In this document: positions 25,252-33,717 of the stretch, piece after piece
How positions within the stretch are numbered: the stretch's first letter is position 1
How the letters are laid out: every line of letters begins with the position of its first letter
DNA from: an uncultured Lachnospiraceae bacterium
GTDB taxonomy: Bacteria; Bacillota; Clostridia; Lachnospirales; Lachnospiraceae
NCBI GenBank assembly: GCA_910578715.1
Contig: CAJTRL010000020.1
Coordinates: 1 to 57,164, forward strand
Reading direction: 5' to 3'
DNA: 57,164 nt
Notes under the pieces: model-generated
Database searches by the model: none
Seen by the model: the letters and a program-made list of their open reading frames with translations, nothing else
What the model was told of the DNA's origin: nothing
Made by a program: the position numbers and the translations under genes

Positions 25252-26991
25252 ATGAATGAGTCAAAAAATAAATTAACAAATGAATTGAAAAGATATCTTT
25301 CCTATATCGGTAAATATCGGTTTTCTTACTGGAGCATTTTCCTGGTTACGCTCGGAACCTCTATTGCGCTGACTTTGTTGTCCCCCTATATGAACAAACA
25401 GATTTTTAACGCGCTGGAGTACGGGGATAAGGAACTGTTTGCACGGGCTGCAGCGTTATGTATTCTGTTGGTAGCGCTCGGCTGTCTGTCACCTTATGAA
25501 AGATATTTTCTAATCCGGGTTGTGCGCAAAATTGTGTTCGACATCAAAATACGGCTCTTTGATAAACTGATGAAAATGGATATGAATTATTATGACAGTC
25601 ATCACAGCGGCGAAGCGTTAAAAACCCTGAACTGGGATGCCAATTCGCTGAAGGATTCCTATTTTTCCCATATTTACTGGGTGTCCGGTCTACTGATAAA
25701 CGGTGTGGTATCAATAGTCGCAATGCTCGTTTACAGTCCGGCGCTGACCGTTATTTCCATTGGTTTTTGCCTGGTAACGGTGTTTATCTCCCTTTTGATG
25801 AACCGGGAAATCCGGCGGATGGACAAGGAAATTCAGAATAAAATAGCCAGAATTACGGAGCGCCTGAGCGATATCCTGTCGGGATTTATTACGCTGAAAA
25901 TGTTTCCCGGTTCCGCCATTGTGCTGGAGCGTTTTCGAAGCGAGAACGGACAGGCCGCCAAAGAAGAACAGGAGAAAATAAAAAAACTTGCGGGGCTTGA
26001 AATGATATCGTTTCTGCTTGGGATTCTGGCGAGTTTCGGAACCATCAGCGTGGGGGCGTTCTGGGCGGCCCGCGGAAAAATGGATTACGGAACGGTTATG
26101 GCAGTCGTATCGCTGCAGCTTGACGTAAGCTCTATGGTACAGGGTTTTGGCGGCGCTTTTGCGACGTTTTCTGCCTCTTTGGTGAAAGCGGGCCGGGTTT
26201 TTGATTTTCTGGAGCTGGACTGCGAGGAGACAGGGCCGGAAGAAATAGATTATGAGAATGTAAATGATAAGAATGCCAATTGCGGAAATGCAAAATATGG
26301 AAAAACGGATTGTTTGGAATCAGGCCATAAAATGTCGGAAAAGGACGGCATGGCGGTGGAAATAAAAAATCTGACTTTTTCTTATGACGGAAAATCCGAT
26401 GTGCTTGTGAATTTTTCCATGGATGTCCGGCATAATGAAAAAGTCATGATAATGGGTGAATCCGGCGGAGGGAAGAGCACGCTGCTGAAACTGCTTTTGC
26501 GTTTTTACCGGCAGTCTTCGGGCGAAATCAGGCTGTATGGACGCGACATCGGGGAATACCCGCCTGGGCGGCTGAGAAAGATGATTTCCTATATTCCTCA
26601 GAACCCGTATCTGTTTGAAGGAACCGTTCGTGAAAATATTGCGCTTGGATATGTCGGAGAAGGACAGGTGAGCGATGAGGAAATCAGGAGGGCGGCAGAG
26701 TCCGCCTATGCGGAGGAGTTCATCACCATGCTGCCACAGGGATATGATACGCTGATAGAACCCGGAGGCGGGAATCTTTCGGGCGGACAGCGCCAGCGCA
26801 TTGCGCTGGCAAGAGCCTTTTTGAAGGACGCGCCGATTCTGCTTCTGGATGAGCCGTCTTCCGCACTGGATGTCCGGAGTGAAAAAAAGATTCAACAGGC
26901 GATGCAGGAATTGACCAGACAGAAAACGGTGCTGATGGTCACCCATCGGTCAACCTCGTTTGAAGCGTTTGACCGGATTATCAGAGTATAA
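25252..26991 (+). CDS. ABC exporter, fused permease-ATPase, subunit 2
   Basis: The 579-residue partner has the same build: six membrane helices, then an ATPase with Walker A GESGGGKST (about 402-410), signature LSGGQRQRIALARA, Walker B ILLLDEPSSALD and switch His in VTHRST. The linker before the ATPase is a low-complexity Asn/Asp/Lys stretch (ENVNDKNANCGNAKYG). It starts 20 bases after subunit 1 with GGAGGGAGG in front, so both come from one transcript. The two are of similar size but clearly diverged, which fits a heterodimer. It ends 12 bases before the convergent exosortase gene. Confidence 0.92.
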   Translation: MNESKNKLTNELKRYLSYIGKYRFSYWSIFLVTLGTSIALTLLSPYMNKQIFNALEYGDKELFARAAALCILLVALGCLSPYERYFLIRVVRKIVFDIKIRLFDKLMKMDMNYYDSHHSGEALKTLNWDANSLKDSYFSHIYWVSGLLINGVVSIVAMLVYSPALTVISIGFCLVTVFISLLMNREIRRMDKEIQNKIARITERLSDILSGFITLKMFPGSAIVLERFRSENGQAAKEEQEKIKKLAGLEMISFLLGILASFGTISVGAFWAARGKMDYGTVMAVVSLQLDVSSMVQGFGGAFATFSASLVKAGRVFDFLELDCEETGPEEIDYENVNDKNANCGNAKYGKTDCLESGHKMSEKDGMAVEIKNLTFSYDGKSDVLVNFSMDVRHNEKVMIMGESGGGKSTLLKLLLRFYRQSSGEIRLYGRDIGEYPPGRLRKMISYIPQNPYLFEGTVRENIALGYVGEGQVSDEEIRRAAESAYAEEFITMLPQGYDTLIEPGGGNLSGGQRQRIALARAFLKDAPILLLDEPSSALDVRSEKKIQQAMQELTRQKTVLMVTHRSTSFEAFDRIIRV

Positions 26992-27003
26992 AAAGAAGGC
27001 CGT

Positions 27004-27912
27004 TCACCCTGTATGTCGGCGCCGTAACCGAGACATTGCACATAACAGCGTGATGATGATAATACAGGTGCCGAGAACCATCAGTGTATAGGAGCCGAAG
27101 TTTTCCCATTCATTTGTCAGGATTCTCTTGCAAAAAGGCAGTACAAGGACTGTCAGCAAATACCAGAAAGCCGGAACAAACGGACTGTGGGAAGATGCGG
27201 GGGTGTTTTCTGTAACAGAGACCTGTTCCGCAGAGGAGGATTGCTCTGTAACAGAGACCCGTTTCGCAGAGGAGGATTGCTCTGCAACAGAAACCCGTTC
27301 CGCCACAGGAATTTGTTTCGTGCCGGAGACGGCGGATAACTTTCTGCAGACAGACGATGCCAGCAGATAAAGAAGGCAGAGTGAGGAAAAGTATACGACC
27401 GTTCCGGTCAGGGTATGCAGACTGTTCCCCTGAAGCAGGCCGTTTGTGATACCCAGTTTTCCGAACAGCAGCGGAAGGTAAATGGAGGCGATAATGCGGA
27501 CGCCGTTTACCAGAATTGTTGCGAAATAGGAAGCGGCACAACAGAAGCCGAACCATAAGCAGCCGCTTTTTCTTTTTTCAATCCGGTGTAGAAAGGAGAA
27601 TACCAGCATGACAAAGAGTATCATCAGAAAGCGGATGCCGGCGCAGGAAGGAGCCACAAGAAAGCGATACATACAGCCGGCGCCGCCCTGTTTCGGAAAG
27701 TATTCAAACAGGGGGCGGCTGAGGTACCCTTCCTGAGGAATGTATTCAAAAGGAATGCCGCACAGATGGCTGACCCACCATACGGTGGGGGTCAGCATCC
27801 AGGTAATGGCATCGCTGTCCGTTATTTTGGAAAAATAACGCAGAACATAAGCGATAACAATTGTCAAAAGATAGAGCGGCCAGTATTTTTTCAAAGCGTT
27901 TTTCATTGTCAT
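27004..27912 (-). CDS. xrtK: Exosortase-family membrane protease, resembling exosortase K
   Basis: The 302-residue membrane protein has the exosortase triad: Cys90 in VAPSCAGIRF, Arg139 in NGVRI and His166 in SLHTLTG, set in helices of the normal order. Exosortases are transpeptidase-like membrane enzymes that process proteins with a C-terminal signal, membrane helix and basic tail. The gene lies downstream of a VIT/VWA gene whose product has such a tail, so the pair looks like enzyme and dedicated substrate. The subgroup assignment to XrtK is from memory and uncertain. A cytoplasmic loop (about 200-232) is expanded by 36-bp tandem repeats. The ATG at 27912 has AGGTG in front. Confidence 0.75.
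   Translation of the reverse strand: MTMKNALKKYWPLYLLTIVIAYVLRYFSKITDSDAITWMLTPTVWWVSHLCGIPFEYIPQEGYLSRPLFEYFPKQGGAGCMYRFLVAPSCAGIRFLMILFVMLVFSFLHRIEKRKSGCLWFGFCCAASYFATILVNGVRIIASIYLPLLFGKLGITNGLLQGNSLHTLTGTVVYFSSLCLLYLLASSVCRKLSAVSGTKQIPVAERVSVAEQSSSAKRVSVTEQSSSAEQVSVTENTPASSHSPFVPAFWYLLTVLVLPFCKRILTNEWENFGSYTLMVLGTCIIIITLLCAMSRLRRRHTG
27209..27308. repeat. 36-bp tandem repeat inside the exosortase gene
   Basis: Copies at 27209-27244 and 27245-27280 differ at two positions, and a shorter third (27281-27308) has diverged further. Each full unit adds 12 residues (pattern SVTEQSSSAE) to a hydrophilic loop of the exosortase. Reading frame is kept. Confidence 0.8.
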
Positions 27913-27933
27913 AAACACACCTATATCCTTTTG

Positions 27934-27949
27934 TGCGCTTCAGCGCGCA
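27934..27949 (-). other. Hairpin between the VIT/VWA and exosortase genes
   Basis: TGCGC and GCGCA arms with a six-base loop lie in the 93-base gap of the operon, without a T tract. It could set relative expression of substrate and enzyme or protect the upstream mRNA end. Confidence 0.35.
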
Positions 27950-28011
27950 TTAATAATTCGTTTAAAAGTTTTTTCGTTGTGCCGCCTGGCAATACATATT
28001 TTTGCATGGCG

Positions 28012-30063
28012 TTATACTTTTTGTCCGTCCGCTTTGGCAGACGCCGGGTGCTCCTTTTTCTTCCATATTTTCTTTGAAAGGGCCGGAAAGAACATCATAA
28101 GCACCAGTGCGGCAAAGAGAATAATTTCTCCCGGTTCCGAGCCGATACGGTAACCGACCGCCAGATTGGAGACGCCGAGCGGAAGCGGATTCGGCTGGTC
28201 AACGTCGGTGCTGTCCGCGTCGGGGTTCCGGACGATATCAATGACCGCAATAAAGGAAGTATGCGGGGTTATCATATGATAGTTCAGCCCGAGCTGTGTT
28301 ACTTCTTCTTTTACGTCGGGATTGGAAGGGCTGATGCCGTAATCCGTCAGGCGTTCCACGCGTTTTCTCGCCCACAGATAGCCCAGTGCATCATTGCTCC
28401 CGGATTTGGCTTCGGTAACCGGAATTTCCTGTGTAAATGTGCCGTTTCCTGTTTTTCCTGTAACTTTGATGGTTCCTTCCGCTTCTCCATGCCATTTTCC
28501 GAGCAGAACGATGGGCTTGCTCGCATAGAGGGTAGGAAGGGCTGTGGGTTCCACGTCATAGGCATCAAAGCCTTCAAAAGATACCTGAATATCGGTCAGT
28601 ACCGGCGATTGTATGTAAGTGCGGAATTTTTCCGCAACTGCCGCCGCCTCTTCTTCCTCCATGACGACGAAGGATTCTCCCTGTCCGGTCTTTGCAATGC
28701 CTTCCATCAGATAGCGGTTGACCGCGTAACCGATGCCGAAGGAAAAGAAATCGGCGTCGCTCTGGTTTTCATGAATCAGCTGGAAAACATCGGATTCTCC
28801 CCAGATATACCCATCGGAAATTACGACGATATTGCGGGAAGTATCGGCAGTTTCGGGAATGCGGAGCGCATCATCCAGCGCTTCGTACAACTCCGTTCCC
28901 CCGGCGCCGTTCTGCTCGTCAATCAGGCCGATGGCCTTGTCAATGTTTTCTTCCGTGGCGGGCACGGAGCGCCTGGACATCTGATAAGATGTGCCGGAGA
29001 AAAGTATCAGGTTAAAAGTATCCGTTTCCCGCAGATTGGAAACCAGATTCCGAATCAGGACTTTGGCGGTATCTAACGGAAAACCGGACATGGAGCCGGA
29101 CACATCCAGGACAAAGATATATTCTCTTGGCGGAATTTCTTCCAGTGTACAACGCTCCGGCGGTTGTATCATCAGCATAAAGACATTTTCGTTTTCGTTG
29201 CTGTCCATCAGGAGGCCCGTCTGAATCGCCTCTCCATTGAGCTTATAGTCCAGGACGAAATCGCGGTTGCCCGCAAAGTCTTTCTGGTCGGCCAGCGTAA
29301 CCTGGGCGGCGTTTTTTTCCTTCCAGTCAATTTTAACATCGTGCGTACTGCTCGACAGGGAGGCTATGGGTACGGCGGAAGTAATGTTGACATTGATGTC
29401 ATAAGCGCTTTCCGGCAGACTTCCTTCCGGCAGATAAGGCATGCCGTTCCATTCTTCCCGATTGCCGCAGTCATCGAGAACAGGGCCTACATAGCGGGGG
29501 CCTACGACCGTGGGAAAAACGAACTGATAGGTTCCGTCGGTGGGCATAATCAGTTCCGTGTAATGCAGTTCGATGCGGACTTCGTCCCCCGGCATGATGT
29601 TGGCTACGTCCATTGTAAACATGTTGGCTTTTTGCTCGGACAGCATGGAAGCGGTTTTGCCTTCACTTTTGGCCGTTTCAAATTCTTCCTCGGCCTCTTC
29701 CTTTTCCTTGATGACCGCGGTCACGCGCTGATTGCCGACCTGCATTTCCATGCCATGTATAGTGACCCTGGTGGATGCCGGAAAAACATAGCTGGCATTG
29801 ATGGGACTCGCACCTTCATTTGCGTAAGTCTGTACCACATAGGTATCGGCGATAATGCCGTCTATTGTGACATTGACGCTCGTTTTTTTCAACGGGAAGC
29901 TGTCTACGCCAACTTCTTCGCTTTCTACATAAAAGTATGGCGCGCGGGTCTGGTCTTTTTCTTCGGCGTCCGCTTCTTCGGCATGTACGGCGGGCGCGCA
30001 GCCGAGAAACAGACAAAGGGCAGTGAGCAGACATAACAGTCTTTTGTAATTTTTTGTTTTCAT
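28012..30063 (-). CDS. VIT- and VWA-domain surface protein, probable exosortase substrate
   Basis: The 683-residue protein begins with a signal peptide (cleavage probably after Ala28, VHA). A VIT (vault/inter-alpha-trypsin) domain follows (about 44-175), then a von Willebrand A domain (about 310-485) with the metal-binding motif DVSGSMSG, and a beta-rich region. Near the C-terminus a short SEPGEI segment precedes a membrane helix (about 645-662) and a lysine-rich end (KKIWKKKE). This three-part tail resembles exosortase sorting signals. Proteins of this build bind ligands outside the cell. The exosortase gene follows in the same operon. Array B of 11-bp repeats lies just upstream of its promoter region. 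Confidence 0.85.
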   Translation of the reverse strand: MKTKNYKRLLCLLTALCLFLGCAPAVHAEEADAEEKDQTRAPYFYVESEEVGVDSFPLKKTSVNVTIDGIIADTYVVQTYANEGASPINASYVFPASTRVTIHGMEMQVGNQRVTAVIKEKEEAEEEFETAKSEGKTASMLSEQKANMFTMDVANIMPGDEVRIELHYTELIMPTDGTYQFVFPTVVGPRYVGPVLDDCGNREEWNGMPYLPEGSLPESAYDINVNITSAVPIASLSSSTHDVKIDWKEKNAAQVTLADQKDFAGNRDFVLDYKLNGEAIQTGLLMDSNENENVFMLMIQPPERCTLEEIPPREYIFVLDVSGSMSGFPLDTAKVLIRNLVSNLRETDTFNLILFSGTSYQMSRRSVPATEENIDKAIGLIDEQNGAGGTELYEALDDALRIPETADTSRNIVVISDGYIWGESDVFQLIHENQSDADFFSFGIGYAVNRYLMEGIAKTGQGESFVVMEEEEAAAVAEKFRTYIQSPVLTDIQVSFEGFDAYDVEPTALPTLYASKPIVLLGKWHGEAEGTIKVTGKTGNGTFTQEIPVTEAKSGSNDALGYLWARKRVERLTDYGISPSNPDVKEEVTQLGLNYHMITPHTSFIAVIDIVRNPDADSTDVDQPNPLPLGVSNLAVGYRIGSEPGEIILFAALVLMMFFPALSKKIWKKKEHPASAKADGQKV

Positions 30064-30095
30064 TGATTGCTCCTTTCCGGGTTTATGGAAAACTG

Positions 30096-30124
30096 ATTCT
30101 ATTTAAAGAGTACCGTACGAAACC
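30096..30124 (-). promoter_or_regulatory. Candidate promoter of the VIT/VWA-exosortase operon
   Basis: On the minus strand TAGAAT (30101 to 30096) lies 17 bases after GGTTTC (30124 to 30119). The poor -35 overlaps the last repeat of array B, the layout seen at activator-dependent PhoB-type promoters. Confidence 0.4.
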
Positions 30125-30204
30125 ATCATATTTGTATCATTTGTGCATCAAAGGGGCATCAAAGTTGCATCAAAGGCGCATCATTTTTGCATCAAAGTTG
30201 CATC
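30123..30204. promoter_or_regulatory. Array B: eight GATGC-type repeats with exact 11-bp period
   Basis: On the plus strand GCATC (or CCATC, GTATC at the end nearest the operon) starts at 30123, 30134, 30145, 30156, 30167, 30178, 30189 and 30200. Read on the strand of the VIT/VWA operon, this is the same GATGC repeat, in the same direction relative to the gene, as array A 9.5 kb away. It ends at the -35 position of the operon promoter. It could also influence the divergent gene at 30354. Confidence 0.75.
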
Positions 30205-30223
30205 AGAGGAAAAGAAATACGAC

Positions 30224-30253
30224 TTTACAAAATTACAACAATTATGTTATGAT
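30224..30253 (+). promoter_or_regulatory. Candidate promoter for the Rpn-like nuclease gene
   Basis: TTTACA (30224-30229) and TATGAT (30248-30253) are spaced by 18 bases, 20 bases from the end of array B. Confidence 0.4.
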
Positions 30254-30353
30254 TAAGAAAACATATCTGGGAATCTGAAATTCTGGAACATCTTTTCAGC
30301 ACATCATGGAATCTGAATCCCTTATATGAAAATCAAATAAGGGAGGAAGGCTG

Positions 30354-31310
30354 ATGGGGAAAAAAGATGAATATCAGTTTGATTATCTGGATGACAACGA
30401 AAGGTTTGCCGACCAGATAAACGGGGCATTGTTTCATGGAAGACAGGTGGTAAAGCCGGAAGAACTCGAACCGGAGGATTCACGGACTGTAAGTACGGGG
30501 CCGGGCATTATGGGAACAGGGACAGGCAGTACAGGGACAATGGTGGATAAGATACGCACCTGGAAAGGAAGAAAGCTGCATATTCTCGTGGTGGAAAACC
30601 AGAACTATGTGGATTATCAGATGGTGTTAAGAAACATGCTCTCGGAAAGCATCGGTTACCGCAGACAGTGGAAACGGAAAAAACGGCGGCATAGGGCGGC
30701 GGGAAATCTGAAAGGGAAGGACGAGTATCTTTCGGGAATCAAGAAAGAAGAGAGATTTGCTCCGATTATAACGCTGGTGGTATATTTTGGAACGGACCAT
30801 CCCTGGGACGGTGCAAAATGCTTACATGACCTGCTGGATATCGACGATGAATTAAAGGAGTATGTGTCCAATTACCGGCTGAATCTGTATGATTGTCAGG
30901 CACATGATACTTTTCATGAATACCATACCGGATTAAGACAGGTGTTTGAGATAGCCAGGTATGCGGGCGATAAGGAGAAAATCTGGAAGATGATGGAAGA
31001 GAACCGGGAAGCATACAGTAAGATAGACGGCGAAACAAAGGAAATGCTGGAGGTTGTGGCAAATATCAGAATACCGGAGAAGTTTAAGTCGGTAGAGGAC
31101 GGAGAGGAGAGATACGATATGTGTAAAGCGTTTGAGGATATGAGACTGGAAGGATATCAGGAAGGGATAGCCGCCGGAATAGAGAAGCTGGTAAAAACCG
31201 CCAGAAATCTTGGGGCTTCAAAAATAGCGGCATGCGAGCAGCTGGTTTTGCAGTATGCGCTGAAGGAAAAGGAAGCAAGTGAAAAGATTGAGATGTACTG
31301 GACGGATTAA
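30354..31310 (+). CDS. Rpn/PD-(D/E)XK nuclease-family protein
   Basis: The 318-residue protein matches the Rpn-like (recombination-promoting nuclease, putative transposase) group abundant in Clostridia. It shows HILVVENQNYVDYQM, which fits the D-ExQ part of the PD-(D/E)XK fold, then VLRNMLSESIGYRRQ, and a middle block with YFGTDHPWDGAKCLHDLLD. The C-terminal third is helical and charged. Family members have DNA endonuclease activity and promote recombination. A Gly/Thr-rich stretch (about 47-62) looks like a local expansion. Start is supported by AGGGAGGAAGG. It stands alone with its own promoter. Confidence 0.8.
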   Translation: MGKKDEYQFDYLDDNERFADQINGALFHGRQVVKPEELEPEDSRTVSTGPGIMGTGTGSTGTMVDKIRTWKGRKLHILVVENQNYVDYQMVLRNMLSESIGYRRQWKRKKRRHRAAGNLKGKDEYLSGIKKEERFAPIITLVVYFGTDHPWDGAKCLHDLLDIDDELKEYVSNYRLNLYDCQAHDTFHEYHTGLRQVFEIARYAGDKEKIWKMMEENREAYSKIDGETKEMLEVVANIRIPEKFKSVEDGEERYDMCKAFEDMRLEGYQEGIAAGIEKLVKTARNLGASKIAACEQLVLQYALKEKEASEKIEMYWTD

Positions 31311-31331
31311 GAAAGTTATGATGGGACTGGC

Positions 31332-31360
31332 TTGCGCAAAAGGCGGGTATATGCTAAGAT
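31332..31360 (+). promoter_or_regulatory. Promoter of the flavodiiron gene
   Basis: TTGCGC (31332-31337) and TAAGAT (31355-31360) are separated by 17 bases, 50 bases before the start codon. Confidence 0.55.
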
Positions 31361-31410
31361 TTAAAAATCAGAGATTTTGACCGAACCCGGCGAAAGGAGC
31401 GAATGCTAAA

Positions 31411-32574
31411 ATGCAGAATATTCATATTACAGACACGATTCAATATGTAGGAACGGATGACAGGGAGATTGATTTATTCGAGAGTCAGTACATAGTGCCG
31501 AACGGCGTTTCTTATAATTCCTATATCATCCTGGATGAAAAAATTGCCGTGATGGACGGCGTGGACGAAAGAGCGGAAAAAGCCTGGTTTCAGAATCTGG
31601 AGAAAGCGCTGGATGGAAAGACACCGGATTACCTTGTCGTATCCCATCTGGAACCGGACCATGCCGGGAATATGCAGAAGTTTATGGAAAAATATCCTCA
31701 GGCACAGCTCGTAGTCAATGCGAAAGCGCTCAGCATGCTTCCACAGTTTTTTACGCTGGATATGAGCGCGAGAAGCGTGGTGGTTAAGGAAGGCGATGAA
31801 CTGAATCTGGGCAGTCATGTGCTGACATTTGTCATGGCGCCGATGGTGCACTGGCCGGAAGTCATGGTTTCTTATGAAAAAACGGATAAAGTACTTTTTT
31901 CCGCGGACGCTTTTGGAAAATTCGGTGCGCTGGACACAGAAGAGGACTGGAGCTGTGAAGCACGGCGGTATTATTTTAATATTGTAGGAAAATATGGCAT
32001 GCAGGTACAGGCATTGCTGAAAAAAGCATCCGCGCTGGATATTCGGATAATCTGTCCGCTGCATGGACCTGTTTTGTCGGAAAACCAGGATTTTTATCTG
32101 GGAAAATATCAGTTGTGGAGCAGTTACGAACCGGAGGACGAAGGCATCCTGATTGCTTATGCTTCCATTCATGGAAATACTGGAAAGGCAGCGGAAAAGC
32201 TGGCGGAGCTGTTAAGGGAGAAAGGCGCCGGAAAAGTAGTGGTGTCGGACCTGGCAAGAGAAGATATGGCGGAAGTTATCGAAGATGCGTTCCGGTATGA
32301 CAGAATGGTTCTGGCGGCGGCCACTTATGACGCGGGCATTTTCCCCTGTATGGACAGTTTCCTGTCGAGGCTGAAGTCCAAAAATTATCAGAAACGCACC
32401 GTCGGACTGATAGAGAACGGAAGCTGGGCGCCGATGGCGGGAAAAGTGATGAAAGAGAGCCTTTCCCAACTGAAAGAAGTGACACTGCTGGAGCCTGTCG
32501 TAACGATAAAATCCACGTTGAACGAAAGTTCTATGGAACAGCTGGAACAGCTGGCACAGGCACTTGTAAAATAG
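31411..32574 (+). CDS. fprA: A-type flavodiiron protein (FprA family)
   Basis: The 387-residue protein has the two expected parts. A metallo-beta-lactamase-like domain (1-245) carries the di-iron motif HLEPDH (about 79-84), a further His in APMVHWPE, Asp in SADAFG and His in CPLHGP. A flavodoxin domain (about 250-387) has the FMN loop ASIHGNTGKAAEKL. Flavodiiron proteins reduce O2 to water or NO to N2O in the cytoplasm of anaerobes, protecting oxygen-sensitive enzymes. The length is normal. It is monocistronic, with a promoter and a strong terminator. Electron donor genes are not nearby. Confidence 0.93.
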   Translation: MQNIHITDTIQYVGTDDREIDLFESQYIVPNGVSYNSYIILDEKIAVMDGVDERAEKAWFQNLEKALDGKTPDYLVVSHLEPDHAGNMQKFMEKYPQAQLVVNAKALSMLPQFFTLDMSARSVVVKEGDELNLGSHVLTFVMAPMVHWPEVMVSYEKTDKVLFSADAFGKFGALDTEEDWSCEARRYYFNIVGKYGMQVQALLKKASALDIRIICPLHGPVLSENQDFYLGKYQLWSSYEPEDEGILIAYASIHGNTGKAAEKLAELLREKGAGKVVVSDLAREDMAEVIEDAFRYDRMVLAAATYDAGIFPCMDSFLSRLKSKNYQKRTVGLIENGSWAPMAGKVMKESLSQLKEVTLLEPVVTIKSTLNESSMEQLEQLAQALVK

Positions 32575-32604
32575 CATAAACTATTTTTACCCGGTCATCA
32601 TAAA

Positions 32605-32640
32605 AACGCAACATTTTGTATGAAAATGCTGCGTTTTTTT
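32605..32640 (+). terminator. Strong intrinsic terminator after the flavodiiron gene
   Basis: AACGCA-A-CATTTT pairs with AAAATG-C-TGCGTT around a five-base loop and is followed by a T run reaching 32640. Confidence 0.9.
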
Positions 32641-32654
32641 GTTACATACTTTTT

Positions 32655-32855
32655 TCATATGTTACTATCTCCATTGTACGCTTCTCTATTAAGTAACAGA
32701 TTCTGAAACGTAACGGCTGAACCAAACATAACGCTTTTTCCTATTGTGATGATACCGTCATCAATAAAGTTACAGTTAAAATTGATGTATGAACCCTCTC
32801 CGATATCTATCCGTGCAACCGGGTTTTCGGGAGAAGATTCATTAAAAGATTTCAT
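32655..32855 (-). pseudogene. Truncated hexapeptide acetyltransferase fragment
   Basis: The 66-residue frame contains INFNCNFIDDGIITIGK and SVMFGSAVTF, typical of the left-handed beta-helix of Maa/LacA sugar acetyltransferases. It covers only about two coils and ends early. It resembles the matching part of the complete acetyltransferase at 33045-33677 without being a close copy. The catalytic His segment is absent. I take it as a gene remnant. Confidence 0.6.
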
Positions 32856-32871
32856 TTTCTTTTTTCCACCG

Positions 32872-33048
32872 CTAAATTGTTATTTCAATCTGATTATCTT
32901 CAAAATCAATTATGCAGCTCTCATAATATCCGTCCCCTGTTGTCCGTGGATTGCTGATTATGCGATAACCGTCTTTCCTTAATTGTTCTGTCAATGAATC
33001 GACAATTTCCTTTGTCCCTGCGGAAAGAGCAATATGTTCAATCTTCAT
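32872..33048 (-). pseudogene. C-terminal half of a glyoxalase/VOC-family protein
   Basis: The 58 residues HIALSAGTKE to DNQIEITI match the second half of small VOC proteins (normally about 125 residues), including GDGYYESCIIDFEDNQIE, which holds the C-terminal metal ligand. The first half is missing. The start ATG at 33048 has GGAGGAA in front and overlaps the acetyltransferase stop (ATGA), so it may still be translated. A half domain could dimerise, but a remnant is more likely. Confidence 0.55.
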
Positions 33049-33677
33049 GTCCTGTATTCCTCCATATCCGTCCAAGACTGCGTATCAAACTTTTTTTTCC
33101 TGAAGTAGTAAATTCTGTCTTCTTCCGTTATTTCACGGATAATCCTGCAGGGATTACCTGTTGCAATCACGTTGTCGGGAATATCCTTTGCTACAATGCT
33201 TCCTGCCCCGATTACGACATTGTTTCCAATCGTCACTCCCGGAAGTATGACCGCATTGCCGCCTATCCATACGTTATCGCCAATCGTTATAGGGATTCCG
33301 TATTCATAGCCGGAGTTGCGGCTTTCCGGGTGTATCGGGTGTCCTGCCGTATAAATAGATACATTGGGTGCGATTTGTGCATTCTCTCCGATTGTGACTT
33401 TTCCTACATCAAGGATAGTAAGGTTATAATTTGCAAAAAAATTATTGCCTACTTCAATATTCCACCCATAGTCGCAATGAAAGGGCGGCTCTATCCAGAC
33501 TTTTTCCCCTGTTTTTCCAAGCAGCTTTTTGAGTAGCTCGGGAATCTGTCCCCTTTTTTTCGGTGGCAGGAGATTAAATTCATAAACTAACTGCTTGCAG
33601 GCTTCCCGCTCTTCTTCAAGGCCATCAAGCCATGCCTTATAAGGCAGACCATTCAACATTCTTTCTTTTTGATTCAT
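33045..33677 (-). CDS. Maltose/galactoside-type sugar O-acetyltransferase
   Basis: The 210-residue protein has the Maa/LacA N-terminal helical domain (NGLPYKAWLDGLEEER) and the hexapeptide-repeat beta-helix. The catalytic His lies in YTAGHPIHPESRN, and the CoA-site segment DNVWIGGNAVILPGVTIG and the end IATGNPCRII are present. It transfers acetyl from acetyl-CoA to the 6-hydroxyl of sugars and is cytoplasmic. Length is slightly above the usual 185-205. AGGAGG precedes the start. Downstream is the VOC half gene with an ATGA overlap. Upstream is a MATE remnant. It is the only intact gene in a stretch of fragments. Confidence 0.9.
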   Translation of the reverse strand: MNQKERMLNGLPYKAWLDGLEEEREACKQLVYEFNLLPPKKRGQIPELLKKLLGKTGEKVWIEPPFHCDYGWNIEVGNNFFANYNLTILDVGKVTIGENAQIAPNVSIYTAGHPIHPESRNSGYEYGIPITIGDNVWIGGNAVILPGVTIGNNVVIGAGSIVAKDIPDNVIATGNPCRIIREITEEDRIYYFRKKKFDTQSWTDMEEYRT

Positions 33678-33717
33678 AAGTTCCTCCTTATTTCTGGTTT
33701 GTAGTTAGGTTTTTAAC

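Noticed and set aside
29164..30036. Plus-strand frame of 290 codons
   Set aside because: It lies wholly antisense to the VIT/VWA gene, which has clear domains, signal peptide and ribosome site; the frame is a shadow.
32872..33048. Complete small VOC enzyme
   Set aside because: Only the second half of the usual fold is present, so calling an active glyoxalase is not justified.
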